This document shows positions 1 through 7,071 of a stretch of 32,545 nucleotides of DNA, piece by piece. The stretch lies in assembly GCA_900543205.1 (NCBI GenBank), contig UQQM01000023.1, positions 1 through 32,545 on the forward strand, written 5' to 3'. Positions within the stretch are counted from its first letter, which is position 1. The number at the start of each line of letters is the position of its first letter. Source of the stretch: an uncultured Bacteroides sp. GTDB lineage: Bacteria; Bacteroidota; Bacteroidia; Bacteroidales; UBA932. Under the pieces are notes generated by a model. It had not been told where the DNA came from, did not search any database, and saw only the letters and a list, made by a program, of their open reading frames with translations. The translations under genes were made by a program, and so were the position numbers.

Positions 1-829
1 CTACGTTGTCTCCGGCCTCTCCCTGGTCGAGGAGCTTGCGGAACATCTCGACGCCCGTCACAACGGTCTGCTTGGGCTTGTCGCTGAATCCCACGATTTC
101 GGCGGGATCATTGACATGGATGGTTCCGGTCTCGATACGTCCGGTAACTACGGTTCCACGTCCGGTGATTGAGAAGATGTCCTCGATAGGCATCAGGAAA
201 GGCTTCTCGTTGTCACGTACAGGAAGGGGAATATATTCATCGACAGCATCCATGAGCTCCATCACCTTCTCCTCCCACTTGGGCTCTCCGTTGAGGGCGC
301 CGAGGGCTGAACCGCGGATGATAGGGGCGTTGTCGCCGTCGAAATCGTACTTGTTGAGCAGGTCGCGAACCTCCATCTCCACGAGGTCGAGCATCTCCTC
401 GTCCTCTACGAGGTCAACCTTGTTGAGGAATACGACCATCTTGGGCACGTTCACCTGCTTTGCGAGAAGCACGTGCTCGTTGGTCTGGGGCATGGGGCCG
501 TCGGTGGCGGCTACTACGAGAATAGCTCCGTCCATCTGGGCAGCACCGGTAACCATGTTCTTCACGTAGTCGGCGTGGCCAGGGCAATCGACATGCGCAT
601 AGTGACGATTGGCGGTCTCATACTCTACGTGAGCGGTGTTGATGGTGATACCGCGCTCCTTCTCCTCGGGAGCGTTGTCGATCTGATCGAAAGACTTGAC
701 TTCGCTCAGACCTTGCGCTGCCAGTACCTTGGTGATGGCAGCGGTAAGGGTGGTCTTACCGTGGTCAACATGGCCAATTGTACCGATGTTGACGTGGGGT
801 TTAGTCCTTTTGAAAACTTCTTTTGCCAT
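1..829 (-). CDS. tuf: Elongation factor Tu, 3' end cut off by the window edge
   Basis: EF-Tu is the GTPase that carries aminoacyl-tRNA to the ribosomal A site. The first 276 codons are present of about 395 usual for the family; the rest lies beyond position 1. The protein starts [20 protein letters not shown]. The P-loop GHVDHGKT is at residues 19-26, followed by the switch I segment with RGITI, the DCPGH switch II motif and the NKVD guanine-specificity motif. The domain 2 segment containing [10 protein letters not shown] is also visible. The ATG at 829 is chosen because it gives the standard EF-Tu N-terminus. The gene is last in a minus-strand series of four tRNA genes, an order I know from Bacteroidetes, where tRNA-Trp, secE and nusG usually follow. 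A terminator-like hairpin sits between the last tRNA and this gene, so how tuf is transcribed is open. Confidence 0.97.
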   Translation of the reverse strand, partial: MAKEVFKRTKPHVNIGTIGHVDHGKTTLTAAITKVLAAQGLSEVKSFDQIDNAPEEKERGITINTAHVEYETANRHYAHVDCPGHADYVKNMVTGAAQMDGAILVVAATDGPMPQTNEHVLLAKQVNVPKMVVFLNKVDLVEDEEMLDLVEMEVRDLLNKYDFDGDNAPIIRGSALGALNGEPKWEEKVMELMDAVDEYIPLPVRDNEKPFLMPIEDIFSITGRGTVVTGRIETGTIHVNDPAEIVGFSDKPKQTVVTGVEMFRKLLDQGEAGDNV

Positions 830-853
830 AATATTACGTATAAAAGTTGTTGC

Positions 854-880
854 AAAAATAAGCCGGCCTTAGGACCGGCT
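854..880 (-). terminator. Terminator-like hairpin between tRNA-Thr(GGT) and tuf
   Basis: Read on the minus strand, 880-861 folds into a GC-rich stem of about 8 bp (AGCCGGTC with GGCCGGCT, one G-U pair, loop CTAA). It is followed directly by TATTTTT at 860-854. This is the form of a Rho-independent terminator. It lies 2 nt past the encoded CCA of tRNA-Thr and 24 nt before the tuf start. It could end tRNA transcription, attenuate tuf or mark a processing site; the sequence does not decide. Confidence 0.6.
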
Positions 881-882
881 CC

Positions 883-957
<75 letters not shown>

Positions 958-966
958 AGATTTTAG

Positions 967-1038
967 AGCGGGGTAGGAGAATCGAACTCCCATTTCCAGC
1001 TTGGAAGGCTGGCATAATAGCCATTATACGAACCCCGC
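967..1038 (-). tRNA. tRNA-Gly (anticodon TCC)
   Basis: The acceptor stem is GCGGGGT with ACCCCGC. The anticodon stem is CCAGC with GCTGG around loop CTTCCAA, giving anticodon TCC. The T arm is GGGAG-TTCGATT-CTCCT. CCA is not encoded (CTA follows the discriminator). It is third of four tRNAs in the tuf cluster. Confidence 0.95.
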
Positions 1039-1046
1039 TTTCTGGG

Positions 1047-1129
1047 TGGGCAAGGATGGATTCGAACCACCGAAGGTGTAAACCAGCAGATTTACAGTCT
1101 GCCCCATTTGGCCACTCTGGTACTTGCCC
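1047..1129 (-). tRNA. tRNA-Tyr (anticodon GTA)
   Basis: The gene is 83 nt, with the long variable arm expected of a bacterial tRNA-Tyr. The acceptor stem is GGGCAAG with CTTGCCC. The anticodon stem is GCAGA with TCTGC around loop CTGTAAA. The T loop is TTCGAAT. The discriminator is A and the next bases are CCC, so CCA is not encoded exactly. Confidence 0.95.
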
Positions 1130-1153
1130 TTGTTTTCAACATTCTTGCTGATG

Positions 1154-1227
1154 AGCCGATGGAGGGAGTCGAACCCACGACCTTGAGATTACAAATCACA
1201 CGCTCTCACCAACTGAGCTACATCGGC
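1154..1227 (-). tRNA. tRNA-Thr (anticodon TGT)
   Basis: The acceptor stem GCCGATG with CATCGGC is identical to that of the neighbouring tRNA-Thr(GGT). The anticodon loop is TTTGTAA, giving anticodon TGT (ACA codons). The anticodon stem TGTGA with TCTCA has a T-T mismatch at its middle pair, which is unusual. CCA is not encoded. It is the first gene of the tRNA-tuf cluster, downstream of a good promoter. Confidence 0.92.
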
Positions 1228-1246
1228 AATGATGTTTATTTCAAAG

Positions 1247-1263
1247 TCCCTTACCATAAGGGA
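1247..1263 (-). terminator. Perfect 7-bp hairpin after dxs, before the tRNA cluster
   Basis: TCCCTTA (1263-1257 on the minus strand), loop TGG and TAAGGGA (1253-1247) form a perfect 7-bp hairpin. It follows the dxs stop codon by 15 nt and is followed by CTTTGAAAT, which is only weakly T-rich. It overlaps the expected start of the tRNA transcript, so it is either a dxs terminator or a structure at the 5' end of the tRNA precursor. Confidence 0.45.
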
Positions 1264-1266
1264 TTG

Positions 1267-1296
1267 CAAAGATAGAAATTATTTCTTTTCCGCAAA
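1267..1296 (-). promoter_or_regulatory. Bacteroidota-type promoter for the tRNA-tuf cluster
   Basis: On the minus strand TTTG (1296-1293) is followed after 18 nt by TATCTTTG (1274-1267). This matches the Bacteroides -33 TTTG and -7 TAnnTTTG consensus with no mismatch. It overlaps the last codons and stop of dxs. The mature 5' end of tRNA-Thr(TGT) lies about 40 nt downstream, which suits a processed tRNA leader. Confidence 0.75.
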
Positions 1297-3150
1297 AACT
1301 TTTTCTATCTTTTTTTTGATTCCTTCCCTGCTTATCCCGAAATTCTCCAGCTGCACCTTCTGGCGCGCCTGCTCGACGAAAACGTCCCCGATGCCGATTC
1401 CATCCACCCGGGTCTTCGCTCCTGTTGACATAAGATATTCGCACACAGCACCATACAACCCTCCTTTCAGCGAGCCGTCCTCGACGGTGATGATATGTCC
1501 GTATTTCGCGGCTATCTCCGACAGCAGATTTTCATCGAGGGGCTTGATAAAGCGGAAATTGTAGACTCCGACCCTGCCGGGATAGTCCGCCGCAGCCTCT
1601 GCGGCTCTGTTGACGGCGGGCCCGGAAGCTATTACCGCTATCTCGCTTCCTTCCATTAAGGTCTCCTCGCTGCCCGTTGGAATCTCCACGTACTCCGTAT
1701 TTTTCCAGTCGCTTCCTTCCCCCATTCCGCGCGGGTACCTTATTATATAGGGGCCGCTCCGGCTGAGCGTCGCCGAATACATGAGGCTCTTGAGCTCGCA
1801 TTCGTCTTTCGGGGCGGAGATTATCACGTTGGGGATGCAGCGGAACGCCGCAATGTCGAAAGCTCCCTGGTGCGTGCCTCCGTCTTCGCCGACGAGCCCG
1901 GCCCTGTCAAGGCACAGCACTACGGGAAGATTCTGGAGGGCGGCGTCATGGATAAGCTCATCGTAGGCTCTCTGGGCGAACGATGAATAGATGTTGCAGA
2001 AGGGCTTCATTCCGGCGGCGGCAAGCCCTGCCGCGAAGGTCACGGCGTGCTCTTCTTCTATGCCTACGTCGAAGAACTGCTCCGGAAGTTCGGCCGCGAG
2101 CCTGTTCATGCCGCAGCCGTGCGCCATGGCCGGCGTGATGCCGACTATCCTCCTGTCTTTCGAGGCGAGCTCGCAGAGCACTTCCCCGAACACGTCCTGG
2201 TAGCGGTCGCGACTGTGCTTCTCGGAGATTCTTTCAGCGGTCGCGGGGTTGAACCTTCCGGGCGCGTGCCAGATGGTGGGATTCTTTTCAGCTGCGGGAT
2301 AGCCCTTCCCTTTCAGCGTCAGGCAGTGGAGAATGCGCGGTCCCTTCAGTTCCCTGATCCGGACAAGGGCGTTCACGACCTCCTCCACGTTGTTGCCGTC
2401 AATCGGGCCGAAATACCTGAAACCGAGGGCTTCGAACACGTCTCCTCCGGTCTTCTTGACGGCCCAGGACTTGAGGCTGCGCCACCATCTCTGGATGAAT
2501 CGCCTGAACTTCCCTTCGCCGAGCGCGGTCCATACCGATTCCTTGAGGCTGTTGTACGATTCGCTGGTGGAAAGCTTGAGCAGGTGCTCGTGCATGGCCC
2601 CGATGTTGCCGTCTATGGACTGGTTGTTGTCGTTCAGCAACACCAGCAGGTCGGCGTTACCGATTCCGGCGTTGTTCAGGCCCTCGAACGCAAGCCCTCC
2701 TGTCATCGCCCCGTCACCTATCAGCGCGACCACCTTCTCGTCGCGCCCCATGATTCTGGCCGCGCATGCGAAACCCAGGGCCGCGGAGATTGAGGTCGAC
2801 GAATGTCCGGTGCCGAAGCAGTCGTATACGCTTTCGCTGCGCTTGGGGAAACCGCTTATCCCGCCTTCGGTGCGGAGAGTCCTGAAGGCCTCGCGGCGGC
2901 CGGTGAGAATCTTGTGCGCGTATGCCTGGTGGCCCACATCGAACACCAGCTTGTCCTTGGGCGCGTCGAATACGTAGTGCATGCCGACTATGAGCTCGAC
3001 TGCGCCCAGGCTGGACGCCAGGTGCCCGGGATTGGTCGAACAGCATTCGATGATATAGCTGCGGATTTCTCCGCAGAGCTGTCTCAACTCCGGAATCCCC
3101 AGGCCCTTGATGTCGGCCGGACCGTTTATCTTGTCAAGAATTTCGTACAT
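1279..3150 (-). CDS. dxs: 1-deoxy-D-xylulose-5-phosphate synthase
   Basis: Dxs condenses pyruvate with glyceraldehyde 3-phosphate to give 1-deoxy-D-xylulose 5-phosphate. This is the first step of the MEP isoprenoid pathway, and the product also feeds thiazole and pyridoxal synthesis in many bacteria. The 623-residue protein has normal length. Motifs in order: PGHLASSLG (catalytic-region His 43), DVGHQAYAHKILTGR near residues 71-85, the thiamin diphosphate motif from GDG (145-147) to NDNN (173-176), and an IEEEHAVTFAAG segment carrying the conserved Glu of the pyrimidine domain. Then come LCLDRAGLVGEDGGTHQG and a transketolase C-terminal domain. The start is the ATG at 3150 (MYEILDKINGP); an upstream in-frame extension would overlap the preceding gene. 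It lies 10 nt after the MFS gene, so it is probably cotranscribed. Its 3' end carries the promoter of the tRNA cluster. Confidence 0.96.
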   Translation of the reverse strand: MYEILDKINGPADIKGLGIPELRQLCGEIRSYIIECCSTNPGHLASSLGAVELIVGMHYVFDAPKDKLVFDVGHQAYAHKILTGRREAFRTLRTEGGISGFPKRSESVYDCFGTGHSSTSISAALGFACAARIMGRDEKVVALIGDGAMTGGLAFEGLNNAGIGNADLLVLLNDNNQSIDGNIGAMHEHLLKLSTSESYNSLKESVWTALGEGKFRRFIQRWWRSLKSWAVKKTGGDVFEALGFRYFGPIDGNNVEEVVNALVRIRELKGPRILHCLTLKGKGYPAAEKNPTIWHAPGRFNPATAERISEKHSRDRYQDVFGEVLCELASKDRRIVGITPAMAHGCGMNRLAAELPEQFFDVGIEEEHAVTFAAGLAAAGMKPFCNIYSSFAQRAYDELIHDAALQNLPVVLCLDRAGLVGEDGGTHQGAFDIAAFRCIPNVIISAPKDECELKSLMYSATLSRSGPYIIRYPRGMGEGSDWKNTEYVEIPTGSEETLMEGSEIAVIASGPAVNRAAEAAADYPGRVGVYNFRFIKPLDENLLSEIAAKYGHIITVEDGSLKGGLYGAVCEYLMSTGAKTRVDGIGIGDVFVEQARQKVQLENFGISREGIKKKIEKVFAEKK

Positions 3151-3160
3151 CTTAAGCCTT

Positions 3161-4522
3161 TCATGCCTTTCCCGCAGGCTCGTCAAGCGCCAGCTCCGCA
3201 TGCTTCCGCGAGGAGCGGAAGAGCAGCAGGGCGACGCATACGGCCGTACATCCCAGGGCTATGAATATATATTCGGCGCTTACCGCCGCCGAGACTCCGC
3301 TGTCGGCCTTGAATATGCGGCCTACGAATATCGGCACCAGCAGCATTCCCATGTTCTGGATCCAATATATCAGGGAATATGCGGTTCCCAGGTTCCTTTC
3401 GGGGACTATCTTGGGCACGCTCGGCCACATCGCGGAGGGCACGAGCGAGTAACCGATTCCGAGCACGGCAATCGAGAAATAGCCCCAGAACGGCACTCCC
3501 TGCGGGGCGAAGCACAGCAGCAGATGCGCGCCGAGCACCATCAGGGCCCCGATGACCATCCATACGGTGGCTTTTCCGACCTTGTCCACCAGTGCGCCGA
3601 ACAGGGGAGTGAACACCACGGTGAAGAAAGGTATCATGGAAATCACCCACTTGGCGCCGTCCAGCTCCATCCCGAAGCGCGGAATCACTATGGAGGTCCC
3701 GAATTTCTTGAAGGAGATGATGCAGCAGTAGAAGAACACGCAGAGCAGCGCTATCATGATGAAACGCGGGTTGGTCAGCAGCTTGAGTATGTCGGAGAAC
3801 TTGAACCTGTCCTCCTCCCTGACCCTGCCGCGCCCGGTTGAGATGCCGTTCTGCCGGTCGAAGCGGGCGTCCATCGCCACGAAAATACCCCAGAGCAGCA
3901 CCCCGAACAGAATCAGCCCGAGTCCGAACATCGCGGGGCGGGCGGTTTCCGCAAGGGTGTAGATCTCTCCGGGGGCCTTCTGGGCGACCAGCACCGGCGA
4001 CAGTATGAAGGCTGTCGCAGTGCCCAGTCTGGCCACGGCCACCTGCGCGCCCATGGCGAAGGCAACGTTGCGTCCCTTGAACCATTTGGCTATGGAGCGG
4101 GTGACCGCGACTCCGGCGATTTCGCTGCCGAGTCCGAATATCATGCAGCCTATGTAGGCTATAGTCAGGGATACCACGGGCTCGAGTCCGGAGCGCAGCG
4201 CGAACAGCACCAGTCCGGCGCCGGCGGCCATCAGCCCGACGAACACCGAGCCTATGATGCGCACGCCGAAGATGTCGAGCAGCACGCCGCAGACTATCAG
4301 TCCTCCGCAGACGCAGAGGAAACTGTATCCGCCCGCGTAGAAGCCGTAGTCGGCGCTGTCCCAGCCCAGCTGCAGCCATTCGGGATGCTGGAAAATCTGG
4401 GACAGGGTGGAGAACATGTCATCGAAGAAGTACGATGCGAACATCGGCACCATCAGGCAGATGAGCGCTATCCAGCACACTTTCCCCCTTCTTCCGGCGG
4501 CTATGTCTCTCCCTCCCGCCAT
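3161..4522 (-). CDS. MFS transporter, second of a tandem pair (MFSD1-like)
   Basis: This is a 453-residue integral membrane protein with about 12 hydrophobic segments, the normal size for a major facilitator superfamily carrier. A cytoplasmic segment KWFKGRNVAFAMG, followed by a VAVARLG stretch, and a later SAMWPSVPKIVPERNLG are shared almost position for position with the gene just upstream. The two are therefore tandem paralogues. From memory, the WFKG...ARLG signature resembles the MFSD1-like branch, whose animal member moves dipeptides. That is a family resemblance, and the substrate here is unknown. The start at 4522 lies 2 nt after the stop of the upstream paralogue, and dxs follows 10 nt downstream. 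This suggests one transcript without showing a functional link to isoprenoid synthesis. Confidence 0.88.
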   Translation of the reverse strand: MAGGRDIAAGRRGKVCWIALICLMVPMFASYFFDDMFSTLSQIFQHPEWLQLGWDSADYGFYAGGYSFLCVCGGLIVCGVLLDIFGVRIIGSVFVGLMAAGAGLVLFALRSGLEPVVSLTIAYIGCMIFGLGSEIAGVAVTRSIAKWFKGRNVAFAMGAQVAVARLGTATAFILSPVLVAQKAPGEIYTLAETARPAMFGLGLILFGVLLWGIFVAMDARFDRQNGISTGRGRVREEDRFKFSDILKLLTNPRFIMIALLCVFFYCCIISFKKFGTSIVIPRFGMELDGAKWVISMIPFFTVVFTPLFGALVDKVGKATVWMVIGALMVLGAHLLLCFAPQGVPFWGYFSIAVLGIGYSLVPSAMWPSVPKIVPERNLGTAYSLIYWIQNMGMLLVPIFVGRIFKADSGVSAAVSAEYIFIALGCTAVCVALLLFRSSRKHAELALDEPAGKA

Positions 4523-4524
4523 CG

Positions 4525-5901
4525 CTATTCGGACTTTTCCTCTATGTTGGGGAGCTCGAGGCCGAAGCCCTGCTTCCTGTCCTCAGCCTTGAGCAGGATG
4601 CTGAAGATGAAGGCCAGCACTCCGAAGGATGAGAAGATTATCATGGGTACCAGATAGCCTCCGGTGCTTTCGAGAACCGAGCCTATCAGCAGCGGCACGA
4701 GGCAGAGGCCTATGTTCTGCACCCAGAATATCAGGCAGTAGGCGCTTCCGAGTATCTTCTCGTCAATAATCTTCGGCACGCTGGGCCACAGCGCCGCCGG
4801 AACGAGCGAGAAGCTGACGCCGAGCACCACCACGAGCAGCACCGCGAACCACTGTTTGGGGAACGCCGGCAGCACGAAGGCGAAGCAGAGGTGGCAGACT
4901 ATCATGATTACCGCGCCGAGCATCAGCATCGACGCGCCCTTCCCCTTGTGGTCGAGGAAGATGCCGAGAAGGGGCGTCAGGCACATCGCCAGTATGGGGA
5001 AGCAGCTGAACAGCCTGGATGCGGTCGCCGCATCCACCCCGAGGGTCACTTCGAGATAGTTGGGCGCATATCTCTGGAAGGGGAAGATAGCGGAATAATA
5101 GAGCACGCAGAGCAGGGCGACCAGCCAGAACATCTTGCTGGAGAATATCTTGCCGAGGTCACGCACATGGAATTCGTCTTCGGGGGATTTCTCGTCGGTG
5201 GCAAGTCCCGCAGCCACGAGCTGCCTGTCGAACTTGCTGTCCATGACCGAGAACACGATGAAGTTGATGAGGCCGATGAGCAGCAGCACGGTGCAGAACG
5301 CCACCGGAGCCACGACGGTGCCGTCGTATTTCCCGGCTATCGCGGGCGAGAGCCACATGACCGCAAACACACCAAGCCTGGCAATTGCCATCTCAAGCCC
5401 CATCGCGAGGGCCATCTCCTTGCCCTTGAACCATTTGGCCAGAGCCTTGCTGACCGTGGTGCCGGCCATCTCGCAGCCGCAGCCGAATACCATGAATCCC
5501 AGGGAGGCCATCTTGGCGCTGCCGGGCATCGCGACCCACCAGCTGTCAAGCCAGCCGCAGAACGCGGTGGTCTGGAACCAGTCGCTGACGCCTAACAGCT
5601 TTATGCTGGCTCCCGCCACCATCAGCGAGGTGGACAGAATGCCGGTGAAGCGTACTCCCATCTTGTCGAGTATGATTCCGGCGAGTATCAGGAATCCGCA
5701 GACGTTGAGTATATATTCGGCGCTGGCGTAGGTTCCGAACGCTCCGCTGTCCCAGCCCCTCGTGCTCTCCACGAGCGACTTGAGAGGGGACATCACGTCG
5801 ACGAACATGTATGCGAAGAACATCGCGAGCGCGATGAGTATCAGAACGGACCACCTTGCTGCGGGGTAGTCGTTCAGGAGTTTTCTAACTTTTTCTGCCA
5901 T
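4525..5901 (-). CDS. MFS transporter, first of a tandem pair (MFSD1-like)
   Basis: This is a 458-residue membrane protein with about 12 predicted helices. The first follows a short basic N-terminus (MAEKVRKLLNDYPAARW). It shares with its downstream neighbour the segments KWFKGKEMALAMG...AIARLG and ALWPSVPKIIDEKILGSAYC, and an FWVQNIG motif near the C-terminus. A central cytoplasmic stretch (roughly residues 220-250) is charged, as expected for the loop between the two six-helix halves. The substrate cannot be read from the sequence; a small peptide, organic anion or nucleoside would all be possible. The nearest upstream gene on the strand is ssb, 83 nt away, and no Bacteroidota-type promoter was seen in between, so it may be read from the ssb promoter. 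Confidence 0.88.
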   Translation of the reverse strand: MAEKVRKLLNDYPAARWSVLILIALAMFFAYMFVDVMSPLKSLVESTRGWDSGAFGTYASAEYILNVCGFLILAGIILDKMGVRFTGILSTSLMVAGASIKLLGVSDWFQTTAFCGWLDSWWVAMPGSAKMASLGFMVFGCGCEMAGTTVSKALAKWFKGKEMALAMGLEMAIARLGVFAVMWLSPAIAGKYDGTVVAPVAFCTVLLLIGLINFIVFSVMDSKFDRQLVAAGLATDEKSPEDEFHVRDLGKIFSSKMFWLVALLCVLYYSAIFPFQRYAPNYLEVTLGVDAATASRLFSCFPILAMCLTPLLGIFLDHKGKGASMLMLGAVIMIVCHLCFAFVLPAFPKQWFAVLLVVVLGVSFSLVPAALWPSVPKIIDEKILGSAYCLIFWVQNIGLCLVPLLIGSVLESTGGYLVPMIIFSSFGVLAFIFSILLKAEDRKQGFGLELPNIEEKSE

Positions 5902-5984
5902 TTTCTCTGTAGTCGTGTAATGCCGTCGCCCCCGCAGTCAGGCCGACCCGGGAGCGGGGCTGTTTTCATTTGTCGCCTGGGGTT

Positions 5985-6518
5985 TCAGAACGGAAGGTCG
6001 TCCGCGGGGTCGTCGTCTCCGGCTGCGGGCCTTGCAGGCTCCACTGGAGCGGGGGCCTGGTATGAGGGCTTCTGGTATCCGGTCTGGTACTGGCCTCCGT
6101 CATGCTGGTAGCCTCCGCCGTTCTGGCGGTAACCGCCGCCCTGCTGGTAGCCTCCTCCATCGTTCTGTCCGTCTCTGCGGCCGAGCAGCTGCAGGTTGTC
6201 GACGTTGATTTCGGTGGTGTAGCGCGTATTTCCCGTCTTGTCGGTCCAGCTTCTGGTCCTCAGGCGGCCTTCGATGTAGAGCTGGGTCCCTTTCCTGACG
6301 AACCTTTCGACTATGTCGGCGGGCTGGCCCCAGGCTACGATGTTATGCCATTCGGTGTTTTCGTGCGTCTCTCCGTTGCGGTCCCTGTACCTCTCCGATG
6401 TCGCCAGGGTGAATGAGGCAACTTTCCTTCCGGCTCCGTTGGGGCCGCCTCCTTCGAGGTATTTCACTTCGGGATCCTTCCCCACGTTGCCAATGAGCAT
6501 TACTTTGTTAAGTGACAT
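5985..6518 (-). CDS. ssb: Single-stranded DNA-binding protein
   Basis: SSB coats single-stranded DNA during replication, repair and recombination and recruits partner proteins. The 177-residue protein starts MSLNKVMLIGNVGKDPEVKY, the standard SSB N-terminus, so the ATG at 6518 is preferred over an upstream in-frame start. Residues 1 to about 115 form the OB fold, with TEWHNIVAWG and LYIEGRLRTR. The next stretch is a Gly/Gln/Tyr-rich linker with repeated GGGYQ units. The protein ends in the acidic partner-binding tip DDDPADDLPF. It is divergent from aroK across 58 nt. Confidence 0.97.
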   Translation of the reverse strand: MSLNKVMLIGNVGKDPEVKYLEGGGPNGAGRKVASFTLATSERYRDRNGETHENTEWHNIVAWGQPADIVERFVRKGTQLYIEGRLRTRSWTDKTGNTRYTTEINVDNLQLLGRRDGQNDGGGYQQGGGYRQNGGGYQHDGGQYQTGYQKPSYQAPAPVEPARPAAGDDDPADDLPF

Positions 6519-6576
6519 GATGTAAATTACGTTTTTGAAAGCTAAGGTAAGCAAAAATCCGTATCTTTACAATCTA
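6519..6576. promoter_or_regulatory. Divergent ssb/aroK promoter region
   Basis: This is an AT-rich 58-nt gap between divergent genes. On the plus strand TATCTTTA (6562-6569) has one mismatch to TAnnTTTG and lies 7 nt before the aroK ATG. A TTTG at 6534-6537 is 24 nt upstream of it, rather far. On the minus strand the best -7 candidate is TAGCTTTC, also with one mismatch, without a well-placed -33 box. Both promoters must lie here or inside the neighbouring gene, but exact boxes are uncertain. Confidence 0.4.
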
Positions 6577-7071
6577 ATGAAACCAATATCACTGACAGGG
6601 TTCATGGGCTGCGGAAAGACCAGCGCAGGCAGGGAGCTGGCCAGGCTGCTGGACGCAGGGTTCACCGACCTCGACGAGCTGATATGCAGCCGCGAGGGCC
6701 GCAGCATCCCCGATATTTTCCGTGACGGCGAGAAGGCTTTCCGCGAAGCCGAGCTTTCTGCCCTCCTCTGGCTGCTCGACAGGGCTTCCGGCCCTATGGT
6801 GATAGCCCTTGGCGGGGGCACGCTTACGGTGGAGGAGGCGAGGAAGGCGGTGCTGGAGAGGACCCGCTGCGTCTGGCTGCGTACAGGTATTGAGACGATA
6901 ATGGAGAGGCTTTCCGATGACGGCGGCTCGCGTCCGCTTGCCGGTGACGCCCTGCGGCTGTTCCGTGAGCGGGAGCCGCTTTATGCGATGGCCGAATTCG
7001 TTGTGGATACCGGAACGCTGACCCCGCAGGAGGTGGCGCTGAAGGTCGCCGGGCTGCCTGGGCTGCGCTAG
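6577..7071 (+). CDS. aroK: Shikimate kinase
   Basis: AroK phosphorylates the 3-hydroxyl of shikimate with ATP in the pathway to chorismate. The 164-residue protein has the usual length. The Walker A loop GFMGCGKT is at residues 7-14. It is followed by FTDLDELI, which corresponds to the shikimate-binding Asp region, and by ALGGGT, the substrate and Walker B-region glycine motif. RPLA in the lid matches the conserved Arg of the family. The start at 6577 (MKPISLTG) gives the normal distance to the P-loop. It is the only plus-strand gene in the first 22 kb. Its TAG stop overlaps that of recJ on the other strand by 4 nt. aroE, a second gene of the same pathway, lies about 3 kb away on the opposite strand and is not in the same operon. 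Confidence 0.94.
   Translation: MKPISLTGFMGCGKTSAGRELARLLDAGFTDLDELICSREGRSIPDIFRDGEKAFREAELSALLWLLDRASGPMVIALGGGTLTVEEARKAVLERTRCVWLRTGIETIMERLSDDGGSRPLAGDALRLFREREPLYAMAEFVVDTGTLTPQEVALKVAGLPGLR

Noticed and set aside
829..853. Separate tuf promoter directly before the gene
   Set aside because: A TTTG at 856-853 exists, but the position 19 nt downstream reads TATTATGG, which overlaps the start codon and does not match TAnnTTTG.
3151..3201. Longer dxs product starting at 3201
   Set aside because: The extra residues (MRSWRLTSLRERHERLK) are antisense-free but overlap the end of the MFS gene and are absent from the usual Dxs N-terminus.
5930..5959. Inverted repeat CCCCGC/GCGGGG between ssb and the first MFS gene as a terminator
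   Set aside because: The stem is only 6 bp with an 18-nt loop, and the T-rich bases lie on the plus strand, the wrong side for ssb.
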